Shown here in pieces: positions 14,611 through 23,823 of a stretch of DNA of 64,000 nt (positions are counted from its first letter, which is position 1; each line of letters begins with the position of its first letter). This stretch comes from DATDFB01 sp035276475 (GTDB taxonomy: Bacteria; Acidobacteriota; Thermoanaerobaculia; Gp7-AA8), in assembly GCA_035276475.1 (NCBI GenBank), contig DATELQ010000117.1, forward strand, positions 1 to 64,000, given 5' to 3'. The translations under genes and the position numbers were made by a program. The notes beneath the pieces are model-generated. The model saw only the letters and a program-made list of their open reading frames with translations, was not told the DNA's origin and searched no databases.

Positions 14611-17088
14611 TTTCTCCGAAAGCACTCCATCGCGCTTGCCGCGATCGTCGTCTACCACTTCGTTTTCTTCTTCCCGACGATCTTCATGCAGCGCGTCGTC
14701 TCCCCCAACGACGTCTTCTACAACTTCGAGCCGTGGGGCCACGGCCACGACGTCGTCGCCCAAAACTCCGTCGTCAATGACCCGCCGACGTCGTACCTGA
14801 CGATGCTCTCGCTCGTCAAAAGCGAGCCGCGCGCGTTCCACTGGGACCCCTTCGTCGCCTCCGGCATCCCCGGCTGGGCCTCGTCGTCCGCCGCGTCGCT
14901 CACGCCGTTCGCGTTCCTGCCGGCCAAGCTCCTGCCGCTGTCGTGGGTCTACACCGGCATCATCCTCCTGAAGCTCAACGTCGCCTTTTTCTTCGCCTAC
15001 CTCTGGCTCCGCGAAGAGCGCCTCGGGCGGCGCGGCGCGGCCATCGGCGCGATCGTCTTCGCCGCGTCGGGGCCGATCGCGGTGCGCTGGCTCTGGCAGG
15101 TGACGAACGCGACGCCGCTCTATCCCGCGCTCTTGTGGATCGCCGTGCGCACCGCGCGCGGCAAGCGGGCGCCGGCGTGGGCGGTGCTGCTGATCGCGCT
15201 CGCGTACGCGCTGAGCGGATTCCCGGCGGCGATGGCGTACGGCGCGTGGGTCGCGCTGATCTACTTCCTCGTGCGCGTGCGGACATGGCGCCGATTGCCG
15301 GCGACGATCGCCGCCGTCGCGCTGGCCCTCGGCATTGCAGCGCCGATGCTCGTCTCCTTCGCGAAGCTCGTGCAGCGCACCGGCTACCTCGCCGTGCGCG
15401 CGACGGCGGCGGCGGAGTACCGGTTCCCGTGGCACCACCTGCGCCTCTTCGTGCAGCCAGACGCCCTCGGCAACCGCGCCTATCACAACTGGACGGGCGA
15501 CCGCGCCCTCGGCATTCTCAACAACTACATCGAGGCGACGGTCTACGCCGGCGTCGTGGCCCTCCCGCTCGTCATCATCGCGCTCATCAACCGCCGCGCG
15601 CGCTGGCGCTGGTTCTGGCTCGCCGCGCTCGCCGTCATCGTCGCGTGCATGTTCGGCGTCGCGCCAATCGCGCGCGTCGTCGGCGCATTGCCCGGCATCA
15701 AGTACTCGCCGCTGACGCGATTGCAGATCATCTTGCCGATCGCCGTCGCCTACCTCGCGGCGGCCGGCGCGGCGCTGATCGGCAAACGCACGCTCGTGGC
15801 GATGGCGATCGCGGTCCTCGCCGCGGCGGACCTCGGCGTCTTCGCCGGCCGCTTCTACCCGTACCTCGAGCCGCAGACGTCGATGCCGCCGGCGACGCCG
15901 ACGATCGCCTTTCTGCAAGCGCAGCCGAAGCCGTTCCGCATCGCGCCGTTCTTCGACTACTTCTGGCCGAACGCCGCGGAGCTCTACCGCCTCGAGGACA
16001 TCCGCAGCCATTTCTCGTCCGAGGCAAGGTATCGGAAGCTGCTGGAGCGCATCGACCCGACGTCGTTCTCCAGCGGCTCGACCGTCATCCAATTCAACGG
16101 CCTCAAATTCGATCTCACCGATCCGCTCGTCTCGATGCTCGGCGTGCGCTACCTCGTCGAGCAGAAGAGCATCGACATCGTGAAGTGGTCGATCTTCGGC
16201 GCGACGAAGCCCGGCGTGAAAGAGATCGGCGGCTACGTGCTGCAGCCGGGCACGATCGCGCAGCGCAGGGTGCACGTCGACGCGGAGCCGTTCTGGTCGA
16301 TCGAGCTGCCGATCGGCATCGACGCGATGACGACGAAGAATCCGGCGCTGATCGTGACGCTGATCAAGGACGCGCGCGTGGTCTGGTCGCGGACGTTCGT
16401 CCCCGACGACTGGGGCAGCGTCGGCAAGCTCTACGTCCCTCTCCACCCGTACGCGCGCCTCGGCGACACGGTCGTGCTGCGCCTCGAGTCGCGCGGCATC
16501 CGCGGCGGGATGTTGAAGGGCACCGCAGAGCCGGGCGACGCGCCGTTCTTCTACGGCCGCGTGACGACGCCGATCGTCTTCGACCGCGAGCTCTCCGAGG
16601 GGCGGATCTTCCGCAACCTCTCCGAGGTGCCGCGCTTCCATGCCGTGGCGCGCGTGCGGAAGATGGACGACGCGGCGTTCCTGGCGACGAAGGACATCGA
16701 TTTCGCCACCGAGGCGATCGTGACCGATGGGAATGCGGCGCTGCCGGAGACGAGCGACGCCGCCATCGCGATGCGCAGCTACTCCGACGACGAGCAGGTC
16801 GTCACCGTGAGCGCGCCAGCGAAGACGCTCCTCGCGTCGTCGGAGAAGCTGACGCCGGAGCTCGGCGTCACGATCGACGGCAAAGCCGTCAAGCCGATCG
16901 AGATCAACATGCTCTTCGCCGGCGTGCCGGTGCCGCCGGGCGAGCACCGCGTCGTCTTCACGCGGCGCGTCGGGCGAGGGTGGTGGCCAGTGGCGGGCGT
17001 CTGCGCGCTGCTGTCACTGCTGTTGATCGGCATCGATCTTCACGCGGCGTACAACGTCTCGCGCTCGACGCGCAGGCGCAGCGCGTAG
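14605..17088 (+). CDS. YfhO family membrane protein
   Basis: An 827-residue polytopic membrane protein. It has about 11 hydrophobic spans between residues 8 and 420, with the YfhO-type loop VVSPNDVFYNFEPWG near residue 30 and SGIPGWASSSAASLTPF. A large soluble region at about 440-800 precedes a last membrane span (WPVAGVCALLSLLLIGI). YfhO proteins are GT-C-like enzymes linked to glycosylation of envelope polymers. The start is uncertain: TTG at 14605 gives a full first helix; no Shine-Dalgarno sequence is visible and the divergent dehydrogenase start overlaps it. The 3' end overlaps the convergent gene by 49 nt. Confidence 0.8.
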   Translation: MHFLRKHSIALAAIVVYHFVFFFPTIFMQRVVSPNDVFYNFEPWGHGHDVVAQNSVVNDPPTSYLTMLSLVKSEPRAFHWDPFVASGIPGWASSSAASLTPFAFLPAKLLPLSWVYTGIILLKLNVAFFFAYLWLREERLGRRGAAIGAIVFAASGPIAVRWLWQVTNATPLYPALLWIAVRTARGKRAPAWAVLLIALAYALSGFPAAMAYGAWVALIYFLVRVRTWRRLPATIAAVALALGIAAPMLVSFAKLVQRTGYLAVRATAAAEYRFPWHHLRLFVQPDALGNRAYHNWTGDRALGILNNYIEATVYAGVVALPLVIIALINRRARWRWFWLAALAVIVACMFGVAPIARVVGALPGIKYSPLTRLQIILPIAVAYLAAAGAALIGKRTLVAMAIAVLAAADLGVFAGRFYPYLEPQTSMPPATPTIAFLQAQPKPFRIAPFFDYFWPNAAELYRLEDIRSHFSSEARYRKLLERIDPTSFSSGSTVIQFNGLKFDLTDPLVSMLGVRYLVEQKSIDIVKWSIFGATKPGVKEIGGYVLQPGTIAQRRVHVDAEPFWSIELPIGIDAMTTKNPALIVTLIKDARVVWSRTFVPDDWGSVGKLYVPLHPYARLGDTVVLRLESRGIRGGMLKGTAEPGDAPFFYGRVTTPIVFDRELSEGRIFRNLSEVPRFHAVARVRKMDDAAFLATKDIDFATEAIVTDGNAALPETSDAAIAMRSYSDDEQVVTVSAPAKTLLASSEKLTPELGVTIDGKAVKPIEINMLFAGVPVPPGEHRVVFTRRVGRGWWPVAGVCALLSLLLIGIDLHAAYNVSRSTRRRSA

Positions 17089-17858
17089 CGCTTTGGGCGC
17101 AATTCGACGTCGAGAGCCGCCGCCGAGGGCTCGAGGAAATCGGCCAGCATGGCCGCGCGGACGCCGGTGCGCGGTGGCAAGCCGTCGATGTGCGCGGCGA
17201 GCGCGTCGACGCTTCCTTCCACTACGACCATCGGCAGCGTGCGCGCGCCGCCGGCGCACGCGGCGAGGAGGCGATGGTGACCGTTGCGGAGCACGAGACG
17301 ATCGTCGGCAGCGAGGACGCTGACGTAGTTCGGGCGCGGCTCGATGCGGAAGGTCAGCTCGATCGGCGCGGTGTCGGTGGCGCGGTGGATCTGCGCGCCC
17401 GACACCGCCAGCTCGCCGCGCGACGATAGGAACGACACGGTCGGGCCGCCGCCGGTCTCGGGCTCGACGTCGAGCTCCGTCGTGCTCGGAAAGAGAATGG
17501 GAAGGAGCGCGGACGCTGCGAGGCGCTCGCGCATCACGGCTACGCGCCCGAGGTTCACCACCGGTTGCAGCGTGGCCACGGAGAGCGCGTCGACGGCGGC
17601 GAGCGACCACGGCTTTCCGTCGAGCGCGGTGCGGAAGAGCGGCGCCGCGAGGATCTCCTCCACTTCGGCGCGTGCCGTTTCGTCGAGCGCCTCGGGCGCG
17701 ACCGGCGGCGGCGCGGGCGAGGCGAGAAAGGCCTCGCGCGCCGCGCGCCAGCGTCGCCGCACGTCATCCACATCGACGACGGCGACGCGCACGGCGAAGT
17801 CGACGGCGCGCTCGCAATCGTAGAACGCGCCGAGGAGCAGGCGGCCGCGGTTCAGCAT
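17040..17858 (-). CDS. Unknown protein with ParB/Srx-like motif
   Basis: A 272-residue soluble protein that I do not recognise as a named family. Residues about 165-205 contain a strand, the motif LRNGHHRLLAAC and then LPMVVVEG. This resembles the GxHR box of ParB/sulfiredoxin-like domains, which bind nucleotides. The N-terminal part has AFYDCERAVDFAVRVAVVDVDDV and a helical stretch with many Pro and Ala. It is the last gene of a minus-strand group of three or four (from 20667 downward) and overlaps the preceding gene by 7 nt. Function unknown; a role with its neighbours is inferred from the overlap. Confidence 0.6.
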   Translation of the reverse strand: MLNRGRLLLGAFYDCERAVDFAVRVAVVDVDDVRRRWRAAREAFLASPAPPPVAPEALDETARAEVEEILAAPLFRTALDGKPWSLAAVDALSVATLQPVVNLGRVAVMRERLAASALLPILFPSTTELDVEPETGGGPTVSFLSSRGELAVSGAQIHRATDTAPIELTFRIEPRPNYVSVLAADDRLVLRNGHHRLLAACAGGARTLPMVVVEGSVDALAAHIDGLPPRTGVRAAMLADFLEPSAAALDVELRPKRYALRLRVERETLYAA

Positions 17859-19072
17859 GAGGTGATGCTCGACGTGTCGGGAAGCTGCAGCGTGACCTGC
17901 AGCGGATTCGACGTCGTGGTGATGCCCTGCGCGTTCACCGGCGCGGAGAAGGCCGGGTGGTCTCCGTGCGAGGTGACGTTGAAAACGAGCACGCCGAGCT
18001 CCGGCACGATCGGCACGCTCGGCGGCTGCGGCGGCGCGCCGGCCGGTGGATCGAGGTGAATGCCGGCCAGCGGAACGGTGACGTGCGCGGCCGAGCCGGG
18101 GCAGACCGTGCTGCCGAGGATCCCGGTGGCGTCGATGCCCGGAAGATTCAGCGCGGCGATGACGGGATTGGAGATCGCCAGCTGCACGCCCGCGCCCATC
18201 TGGTCGGCCGACTCGTCGCGCACGACGACGGTGATCTGCCGGCTGCGCAGGAGGCATTTGGCGCGGTTCTGCCACGTGGTGATGACCTTCGTGTCGTTGG
18301 CCAGGATGTTCTTGGCGCTGGTGAGCGCATTGTTCGCCGCGTTGAACTTCGGCAGCGCCGCGGCCAGCAGCGGATCGGCCGGCGCCAGCGCCTGGAGCTT
18401 TTCGATGCAGTCCTTGATGTCGTTGACGACGGCGGTGGCGGCGTTGATGAGGTCCTGCGCTTTCTTCAGCTCCGTCACGCCGGCGTTGCAGTCGCCGGAG
18501 AGGGCGATGCCGGCGGCGGTGTTGACGAGGTTCTGCACGACGGCGTCGAGCGAGCCGTGCGACGCGGGATTGTCGGGGTTCGCGACCTGGAGGACGTCGG
18601 CGTCGAGGAGCGGCAGGTTGGCGTTGATGCAGCTCTGCGCTCCGAGGATGGCGCCGGCGGAAAGGCCCGAGCAGATGCAGTTCGCGTACTTTGCGAGGAC
18701 CTCGGGCTCGTGAATGAGGACGTAGGACTTGGCGTCGTCGCGGTCGGCCGTCGCAGTGGCGAGCTTCGCCGCGGCGTTCGGCGCCGAGGCGCTGAGGTCG
18801 AGGATGCCGGTGGGGATGCCGCCGACGAGACCGGTCAGGCCGCCGGCGGAGATGAGCGACTCCAGCGCGGAGATCTGTCCGACTGCGCCGTAGGCGAGTG
18901 CCACCTGTCCCCACGCGTCTTCGAGATGGGTGACGCCGTCGAGGCACGCTGGGCCGGCCGGCGCGGCCGCGAGGGCCGCATCGACCGCGGCGTGAGCGGC
19001 GTTCTTTGCAGTGGTTGTCGCCGTGGCGGCGGTGTTGATGAAGCCGTCGATTGCGGAGGTGATGGTCGGCAT
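17852..19072 (-). CDS. Unknown Ala-rich protein with C-terminal beta domain
   Basis: A 406-residue protein with no family I recognise and no signal peptide. Residues 1-280 are strongly helical and Ala-rich (for example FINTAATATTTAKNAAHAAV) with several cysteines (CICSGL, GAQSCIN, SGDCNAG, IKDCIEK). Residues about 285-406 look like a beta-sandwich (ITVVVRDESADQMGAGVQL, HVTVPLAGIHLDPP, LGVLVFNVTSHGDH), ending in SSITSC. GGAGCGAG precedes the ATG. The mix of a helical bundle and a beta domain without export signal could fit an effector or structural protein, but no function can be assigned. Confidence 0.6.
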   Translation of the reverse strand: MPTITSAIDGFINTAATATTTAKNAAHAAVDAALAAAPAGPACLDGVTHLEDAWGQVALAYGAVGQISALESLISAGGLTGLVGGIPTGILDLSASAPNAAAKLATATADRDDAKSYVLIHEPEVLAKYANCICSGLSAGAILGAQSCINANLPLLDADVLQVANPDNPASHGSLDAVVQNLVNTAAGIALSGDCNAGVTELKKAQDLINAATAVVNDIKDCIEKLQALAPADPLLAAALPKFNAANNALTSAKNILANDTKVITTWQNRAKCLLRSRQITVVVRDESADQMGAGVQLAISNPVIAALNLPGIDATGILGSTVCPGSAAHVTVPLAGIHLDPPAGAPPQPPSVPIVPELGVLVFNVTSHGDHPAFSAPVNAQGITTTSNPLQVTLQLPDTSSITSC

Positions 19073-19081
19073 TTCTCGCTC

Positions 19082-19738
19082 CTATTTCTGCGCGATGGCG
19101 CGGCCGGTCCAGCGTTCGGCGCCGACGGTGATGGGGAGGTCGGCGAAGGCGGACGTGACCACGGCTGCGGGCGAGTGCCGCGCGCCGCATTGCGTGCACG
19201 ACGTGAGCGGCGCGCGCGGGCGCGTCAGCACGGCGAGGTTGGCCGCGTTTCCCCGCGTCTCCAGCGCACGCGTCAGGAAGTTGTTCTTGATGCGCGTGAC
19301 GAACCACGCGGTGCCGGTGTCCTCGTCGTCGTCTTCGCGGATCTCTTCGAGCTGCTCGGCGAGCTTCTGAAAGTTGGTGATGGGGAAGAGCTTCTCGAAG
19401 CTCGGGATGGCGGGGATGACGTCGCCGAGGGCGAGGACGAGAGGGCCGGTCTCGCGGTAGGTGGCGGTGATGAGGCGCAGCGGACCGCCGGCGCGCTTCA
19501 AGAGGTCGTCGGCGGACTTCACCGGCAGCTCCACGCCCCAGAAGATCTCGCGGAAGAGCTGCGCGGAGGAGCGGAGGGAGCTGAAGGCGTCTTCGATGCT
19601 CTCGGCGATTTCGTTGCGCAGGGCCATGGTCTCGACGATGGCGACGTCGATGGCCTCGAGCGCGTCGCGCAGCGTGCCGGGATTGGCGATGCCTTGGCGT
19701 TGGGGTCGCTTGTCTTTGGGATCTTCGGCTGTGCTCAT
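19082..19738 (-). CDS. Unknown helical protein with one CxxC pair
   Basis: A 218-residue soluble protein, family not recognised. The first 25 residues are charged and probably flexible; residues about 25-150 are predicted helical (LRDALEAIDVAIVETMALRNEI, LREDDDED acidic patch), and residues about 175-190 hold a lone CTQCGARHS pair that could bind metal only with a partner. It ends 9 nt before the next gene (17852-19072) on the same strand, so they form an operon. The operon starts near 19738 or includes the membrane gene at 19756-20667, which ends 18 nt upstream. Confidence 0.6.
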   Translation of the reverse strand: MSTAEDPKDKRPQRQGIANPGTLRDALEAIDVAIVETMALRNEIAESIEDAFSSLRSSAQLFREIFWGVELPVKSADDLLKRAGGPLRLITATYRETGPLVLALGDVIPAIPSFEKLFPITNFQKLAEQLEEIREDDDEDTGTAWFVTRIKNNFLTRALETRGNAANLAVLTRPRAPLTSCTQCGARHSPAAVVTSAFADLPITVGAERWTGRAIAQK

Positions 19739-19755
19739 GACCCAACTAGTGCGGG

Positions 19756-20667
19756 TCAGGGCGTAAACGTTTCATGGAATTGCGGATGGGTCTGGTTGGC
19801 GGCGATCGGTATCCGAGGATTTGGCGCTCCGGCACCGGCTGAGAAGTCCATTTTCGGGTGCCGGTACCCATACGTTTGGTCGAGCGAGATGTACGCAGGG
19901 TCGCTCTCGATGCACGCCACCACGAGATGGAAAGCGTCGACGGAGATCCCAAGCCGCTCCGCAATCTGTTTGAGGCGGGCATGCGCGCCCCCTTGAGGGG
20001 GATTGCCGTGGGCGCACTCTTGATCTGCATATTTTTTGACGGTGATCAGCGCGTATGCCGAGCGGATGCTCAGCGCGCGGAGATCGTTGATGCGCCCATT
20101 CGAGTGCATGATGAGGATCGACTGATCGATCCAGTCGAGCACGCGGTCACGCGGATAGAGCGACCGCCCGCAGACTTCCGGCGCGTGCATCGCGGCGAGA
20201 TGCTGGATGGAAGTGATGCCGAGTTCCTCGAGCACGTCGACCGCGCCATCGTCGACGCCCTCGAGCAGGCGGACCGAAAAGTCGGCGGCGCTCGTCTGGG
20301 TCACGCCGAACGTCTGCATGGCCGTCTTGCGGAGGGCCTTCATCGCCCATGAATGAAAGAGACCCGCGAGAAAATAAAGCGCGGGAAGGCTGACCATCGT
20401 CTTGAACTGTTGCGCGATGTCGGTCTTTGAGGCGACGTATCCGATCATCACGGCGATGGCCGCTTTGAGCGCGCTGTTGGCCAGGAACCGCGGCGAGAGA
20501 GCACTGGCGTTCAGGCGAACGAGCATGAACCAGACGGTGCTGATGTAGGCGCCGTAGCCAGCGAAGACGATGCCGTCGAATTGATGGCCTTCGTTCCCGT
20601 CCGCCGCGCGCGCGACGATGCAGAAGACTCCGGTGAGGAGCGCCGCGGCAACTGACGTTGAGGACAA
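19756..20667 (-). CDS. Membrane protein with HhH-like domain, unknown
   Basis: A 303-residue protein with three or four membrane spans in the first 115 residues (SVAAALLTGVFCIVARA, GIVFAGYGAYISTVWFMLV, LKAAIAVMIGYVA, LPALYFLAGLFHSWAM). The cytoplasmic tail contains a helix-hairpin-helix-like block, VLEELGITSIQHLAAMHAPEVCGRSLYPRDRVLDWIDQ. The rest of the tail is not recognisable. The start is unsure: TTG at 20667 lacks a ribosome site, whereas an ATG at 20699 with AGGAG upstream is in another frame. A frameshift near 20680 is possible. It may head the unknown operon reaching to 17040. Confidence 0.6.
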   Translation of the reverse strand: MSSTSVAAALLTGVFCIVARAADGNEGHQFDGIVFAGYGAYISTVWFMLVRLNASALSPRFLANSALKAAIAVMIGYVASKTDIAQQFKTMVSLPALYFLAGLFHSWAMKALRKTAMQTFGVTQTSAADFSVRLLEGVDDGAVDVLEELGITSIQHLAAMHAPEVCGRSLYPRDRVLDWIDQSILIMHSNGRINDLRALSIRSAYALITVKKYADQECAHGNPPQGGAHARLKQIAERLGISVDAFHLVVACIESDPAYISLDQTYGYRHPKMDFSAGAGAPNPRIPIAANQTHPQFHETFTP

Positions 20668-20751
20668 GGCGGAAGCCGCCGCGTCCGTGACGCGATCATG
20701 GCGGTCTCCTGAGTTGTGTTTGATTCAGGAGTGACGCGCCGGGCGAATTCC

Positions 20752-21429
20752 CTACCGCCGCGCGGCCACCAGGATGATCTGGTACGCGAACAAACTCCGC
20801 CACACGCGCGTCACCATCGTCAGCAACCGCTCGCCGATGCGCAGCAGCCACTCCGGCGTGAAGCGGCCGATGATCAGGCGGATCGGTACGGAGGAGCCGC
20901 GGATGGCCACGATGCGGAAGCCGGCGTTCTCGATCTCGCGGCGGATCGTGCGCATGGTGAAGAAGCGCAGGTGCGTGTAGTCGAGGATGCCGCGGTCGCG
21001 GTACTCGAACACGCCGAAGAGGAGCCCCAAGCGGACCGTGATGTTGGCGATATTCGGCACCGAGAGGAAGAGCAGGCCGTCGGGCGCGAGCGACTGCTTC
21101 ACGCACTCGAGCAGCTTCGAGTCGTCGCGCAGGTGCTCGATGATGTCGGCGAGGACGACGGCGGTCACGTTCGCGGGAAGGCGGGGCACGCTCTCCAGAT
21201 CGGCGATGACGACGTGGTCGAAGCGTTTGCGCAGCTCGCCGATGCGGTCGACGTCGTACTCGAAGCCGATCGTGCGCGTGAAGTACTCGTGCACGGCGGC
21301 GCCGAGCTCGCCGCCGGCCGCGCCGAGGTCGAGGAGCGTGCCGCCGCGGCGGACGTAGCGGCGCACGAGGCCGATCAGGATGCGATGGCTCGACCCTTCG
21401 AAGTCTTTGAACGTGTAGACATTGGACAT
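20752..21429 (-). CDS. SAM-dependent methyltransferase
   Basis: A 225-residue class I methyltransferase. Motif I is TLLDLGAAGGELG near residue 32, motif II region GFEYDVDRIGELRKRFDHVVIADLES, motif IV VVLADIIEHLRDD, then SVPNIANITVRLGLLFG, a signature common in enzymes acting on lipids or glycans in O-antigen-type gene sets. A C-terminal amphipathic segment (RLIIGRFTPEWLLRIGERLL) could touch the membrane. Substrate unknown. ATG at 21429 begins directly after heptad-array hairpin B, so this element occupies the whole 73-bp gap to lptD and must contain or bypass the leader. Confidence 0.85.
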   Translation of the reverse strand: MSNVYTFKDFEGSSHRILIGLVRRYVRRGGTLLDLGAAGGELGAAVHEYFTRTIGFEYDVDRIGELRKRFDHVVIADLESVPRLPANVTAVVLADIIEHLRDDSKLLECVKQSLAPDGLLFLSVPNIANITVRLGLLFGVFEYRDRGILDYTHLRFFTMRTIRREIENAGFRIVAIRGSSVPIRLIIGRFTPEWLLRIGERLLTMVTRVWRSLFAYQIILVAARR

Positions 21430-21500
21430 AGTGCTGAGTGCTGAGTGCTGAGTGCTGAGGCGCAACCACTCAGCACTCAGAACTCAGCACTCAGCACTCG
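21430..21500. repeat. Heptad-array hairpin, copy B
   Basis: Four copies of AGTGCTG (21430-21457), a 10-nt apex AGGCGCAACC, and four copies of ACTCAGC (one with A for C, 21468-21495) form a near-perfect stem of about 30 bp. The unit sequence differs from copies A, C and D, but the 7-nt period, the four-unit arms and an apex containing CAACC are shared. It fills the gap between lptD and the methyltransferase. Confidence 0.85.
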
Positions 21501-21502
21501 AT

Positions 21503-23794
21503 TCAATGCGTGCCGATCGTCCCCACGTTTTTAAGCGTCACGGCGATCCCGTAGCTCAGCTTCGGCGTCGGCTCCGGCAGATAGACGAGGTAGCGCCGCA
21601 GCTCGAAGGCGACTCCATAGCACGACGCATTCGTCCCGATGAGGTACCGCTGCTCCAGAAACGTCCCGAGCTTCGCGTCGAAGTTGAGCTGCACGTCGGC
21701 GCGCACGCGGTCCTTCAGCACCGACGAGCCGGCGTTGATGCGCACCTGGCTCGCGCTCGTGTCGAACGTCGACTGCGGCGTCTTGTACGTCGAGAACCAG
21801 GTGAAGCTCAGGTACTTGTCGGCGCTGTCGCCGGTGCCCATCAGATTCGCGGAGATCGACGTCTGCTCCAGCTGGTGCGAGATGTTGCCGTACGTGGCGC
21901 TGGCGTCGAGCGTGATCGACTGGTACGGGTTCACGTGCAGCGACGCCACGAGCGGCGTGAACTTGCTGTCCTGCCCCGGCGGGAGCGTCGTCCCCGGCAG
22001 GCTGCCGCCGGTCGCGTTGGTGAACGGCTTCGAGAGCGACACCGACTGCCGCAGCGAGAACGAGAGCACTTCGCGCGACGACGTGCCGGCCCCTTTCTCG
22101 CGGCCGATGATGCGCTGCGTGAGCGAGTACTCGACGGAGTCGCGGACGATGGGGAGGAACGGCGAGTCGACGGTGTCGAAGCGGATGACGCGCTCCTGGT
22201 CGGCCACGTTCGACGTGTAGATGTAGCGGAAGCGCGGCTCGATGACGTGCTTGAAGCGCGTGAAGCCGCCGATCGACTTGTTGAAGATCTTCGAGAACGA
22301 GGGGCCGACGACGTCGACCTCGCCCTGCGCGTACGTGCGCGTCAGCTTGTCGTCGACGGCCACCTGCTGCCCGGTCGTCTGCAGCGCATTCGGGTCGAGG
22401 CTCGCCGAGTACCACGTGTCGCGCAGCGAGATCTGCGGACGAATCGAGAGCCACGCCGGCGTGCGCAGCTGCAGCGACAGCGTCGGGAAGACGTCGGCGC
22501 GGTAGTAGTTCGCTTCCGGACCGTTGAGGAGGCCGTGGGTGATGAGGTGCGACGTCGACGACTCCAGCGACAAGTACAGCGGCGTGTTGCCGAGGCGGTT
22601 CGGATAGAGGCGGAACTGCAGCGAGGGGAGCTGCTCGAAGCGCTGGCGCGGCGGCGGCGCGAACGGATCGTCGGCGTTGACGGGGCCGAAGAGGTCGCGC
22701 CGGTCGGTGAGGATGTTGAGCGAGTAGGTGGGGCGGTTCTTCGTCAGATACGCCTGCGAATAGATCTGCGAGAGCGTATGGATGCGCGGGTCGCGGTCGA
22801 AGCGGCGGAAGAAGTCGATGTTCGAGAAGTCCTCGACGTCGACGACGCCGCGGAAGCCGCCGGGCAGGTTGTCCTGGGCGTGCTCGATGCGGTACTTCCA
22901 CTCCAGTCTTCCCTGCTCGACGTCGTGCACGGTGTACGCGCTGATCTCGCCGAGCTTGATGTCGGGCGAGGGCAGGTAGCGCGCGTCGACGCCGACGCCG
23001 TTGTAGCCCTTCGTATTGAGGTCGGTGTAGATAGTGGCGTCGGCGGAGTCGCCCCACGGGAGGAAGTAGCCGGTCTCGAGGCGCTCGCCGAACTCCTCCG
23101 AGATCAAAAGGCGCGGGATGAGGAAGCCGCGCGAGCGGTCGCGCTTCGTCGGCCAGATCAGCGACGGCGCCCAAAACACGGGGAGGCGGCTGGCGCGGAA
23201 CTGCACGTCGCGCATGTGCGCGTAGTCGTCGAGGGTGACGTCGGCGCGGGCGACGTGGAACGACCACGAGGGCCGGTTGATGTCGCACGAGGTGAAGATG
23301 CTCTGCGTGAGGAGGTAACGCGTGTCGCCGATTTTCTCGGCCTTGTCGGCGGTGAAGTAGAGCGACGGCTCCATGGCGCCGGTGGCGTGGAAGAGGGTGC
23401 CGAGCTTGGTGTCGAGGTTGTAGAAGAGTTGGTCCGCACTCAGCCGGATCGGCCCCTGATCGAGGATGACGTGCCCCTCGGCGACAATATCTTTGGTCCG
23501 CTGGTTGAACGTCATCTTGTCGGCGACGACGGTGATGTCCTGGTACTTGATGGTCATCCCGCCTTCGACGGCGACGTATTCGTTCTTCTCCTCGGTGATG
23601 TGCGCGCCTTCCTTCGCCGTCCAGACCACTTCGCCGCCGCTCTTTTTGAGCCCCGGCTGGAATTTGAACTTCGTCTTCGGCGGCTGGTAGTACTGCCCCG
23701 CCGGACCCATGTCTTTCCCGGTTTGAGCGGCGGCGATGGCGGGAGTGACGGCGGCGAGGAGTGCTGCGAAGAGGCGCGGAAAGCGTCGCGTCAT
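21503..23794 (-). CDS. lptD: LPS assembly protein LptD
   Basis: A 763-residue outer-membrane protein. Residues 1-24 are a signal peptide (RLFAALLAAVTPAIAAA). Residues about 50-190 form the OstA/LptA-like periplasmic jellyroll (VEGGMTIKYQDITVVADKMTFNQRTKDIVAEGHV). The remainder is the 26-strand barrel domain, including the LptD blocks FWAPSLIWPTKRDRSRGFLIP and TGYFLPWGDSADATIYTDL. It inserts lipopolysaccharide into the outer leaflet with LptE. This shows the organism makes an asymmetric outer membrane. ATG at 23794 is chosen for the signal peptide; an upstream ATG would add 11 basic residues. Followed by hairpin B. Confidence 0.9.
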   Translation of the reverse strand: MTRRFPRLFAALLAAVTPAIAAAQTGKDMGPAGQYYQPPKTKFKFQPGLKKSGGEVVWTAKEGAHITEEKNEYVAVEGGMTIKYQDITVVADKMTFNQRTKDIVAEGHVILDQGPIRLSADQLFYNLDTKLGTLFHATGAMEPSLYFTADKAEKIGDTRYLLTQSIFTSCDINRPSWSFHVARADVTLDDYAHMRDVQFRASRLPVFWAPSLIWPTKRDRSRGFLIPRLLISEEFGERLETGYFLPWGDSADATIYTDLNTKGYNGVGVDARYLPSPDIKLGEISAYTVHDVEQGRLEWKYRIEHAQDNLPGGFRGVVDVEDFSNIDFFRRFDRDPRIHTLSQIYSQAYLTKNRPTYSLNILTDRRDLFGPVNADDPFAPPPRQRFEQLPSLQFRLYPNRLGNTPLYLSLESSTSHLITHGLLNGPEANYYRADVFPTLSLQLRTPAWLSIRPQISLRDTWYSASLDPNALQTTGQQVAVDDKLTRTYAQGEVDVVGPSFSKIFNKSIGGFTRFKHVIEPRFRYIYTSNVADQERVIRFDTVDSPFLPIVRDSVEYSLTQRIIGREKGAGTSSREVLSFSLRQSVSLSKPFTNATGGSLPGTTLPPGQDSKFTPLVASLHVNPYQSITLDASATYGNISHQLEQTSISANLMGTGDSADKYLSFTWFSTYKTPQSTFDTSASQVRINAGSSVLKDRVRADVQLNFDAKLGTFLEQRYLIGTNASCYGVAFELRRYLVYLPEPTPKLSYGIAVTLKNVGTIGTH

Positions 23795-23823
23795 TTGCTG
23801 GCGGCCATTGTAGCGTCGCCGTC

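Noticed and set aside
13705..16947. Very long minus-strand open frame (1080 codons) beyond the dehydrogenase
   Set aside because: Beyond the dehydrogenase it is Arg/His/Asp-rich with no domains and lies antisense to the YfhO gene; GC-rich DNA keeps it open.
20697..20699. ATG with good ribosome site as start of the membrane gene
   Set aside because: It is in another frame from the membrane protein unless a frameshift exists; reported as a finding, not used as the start.
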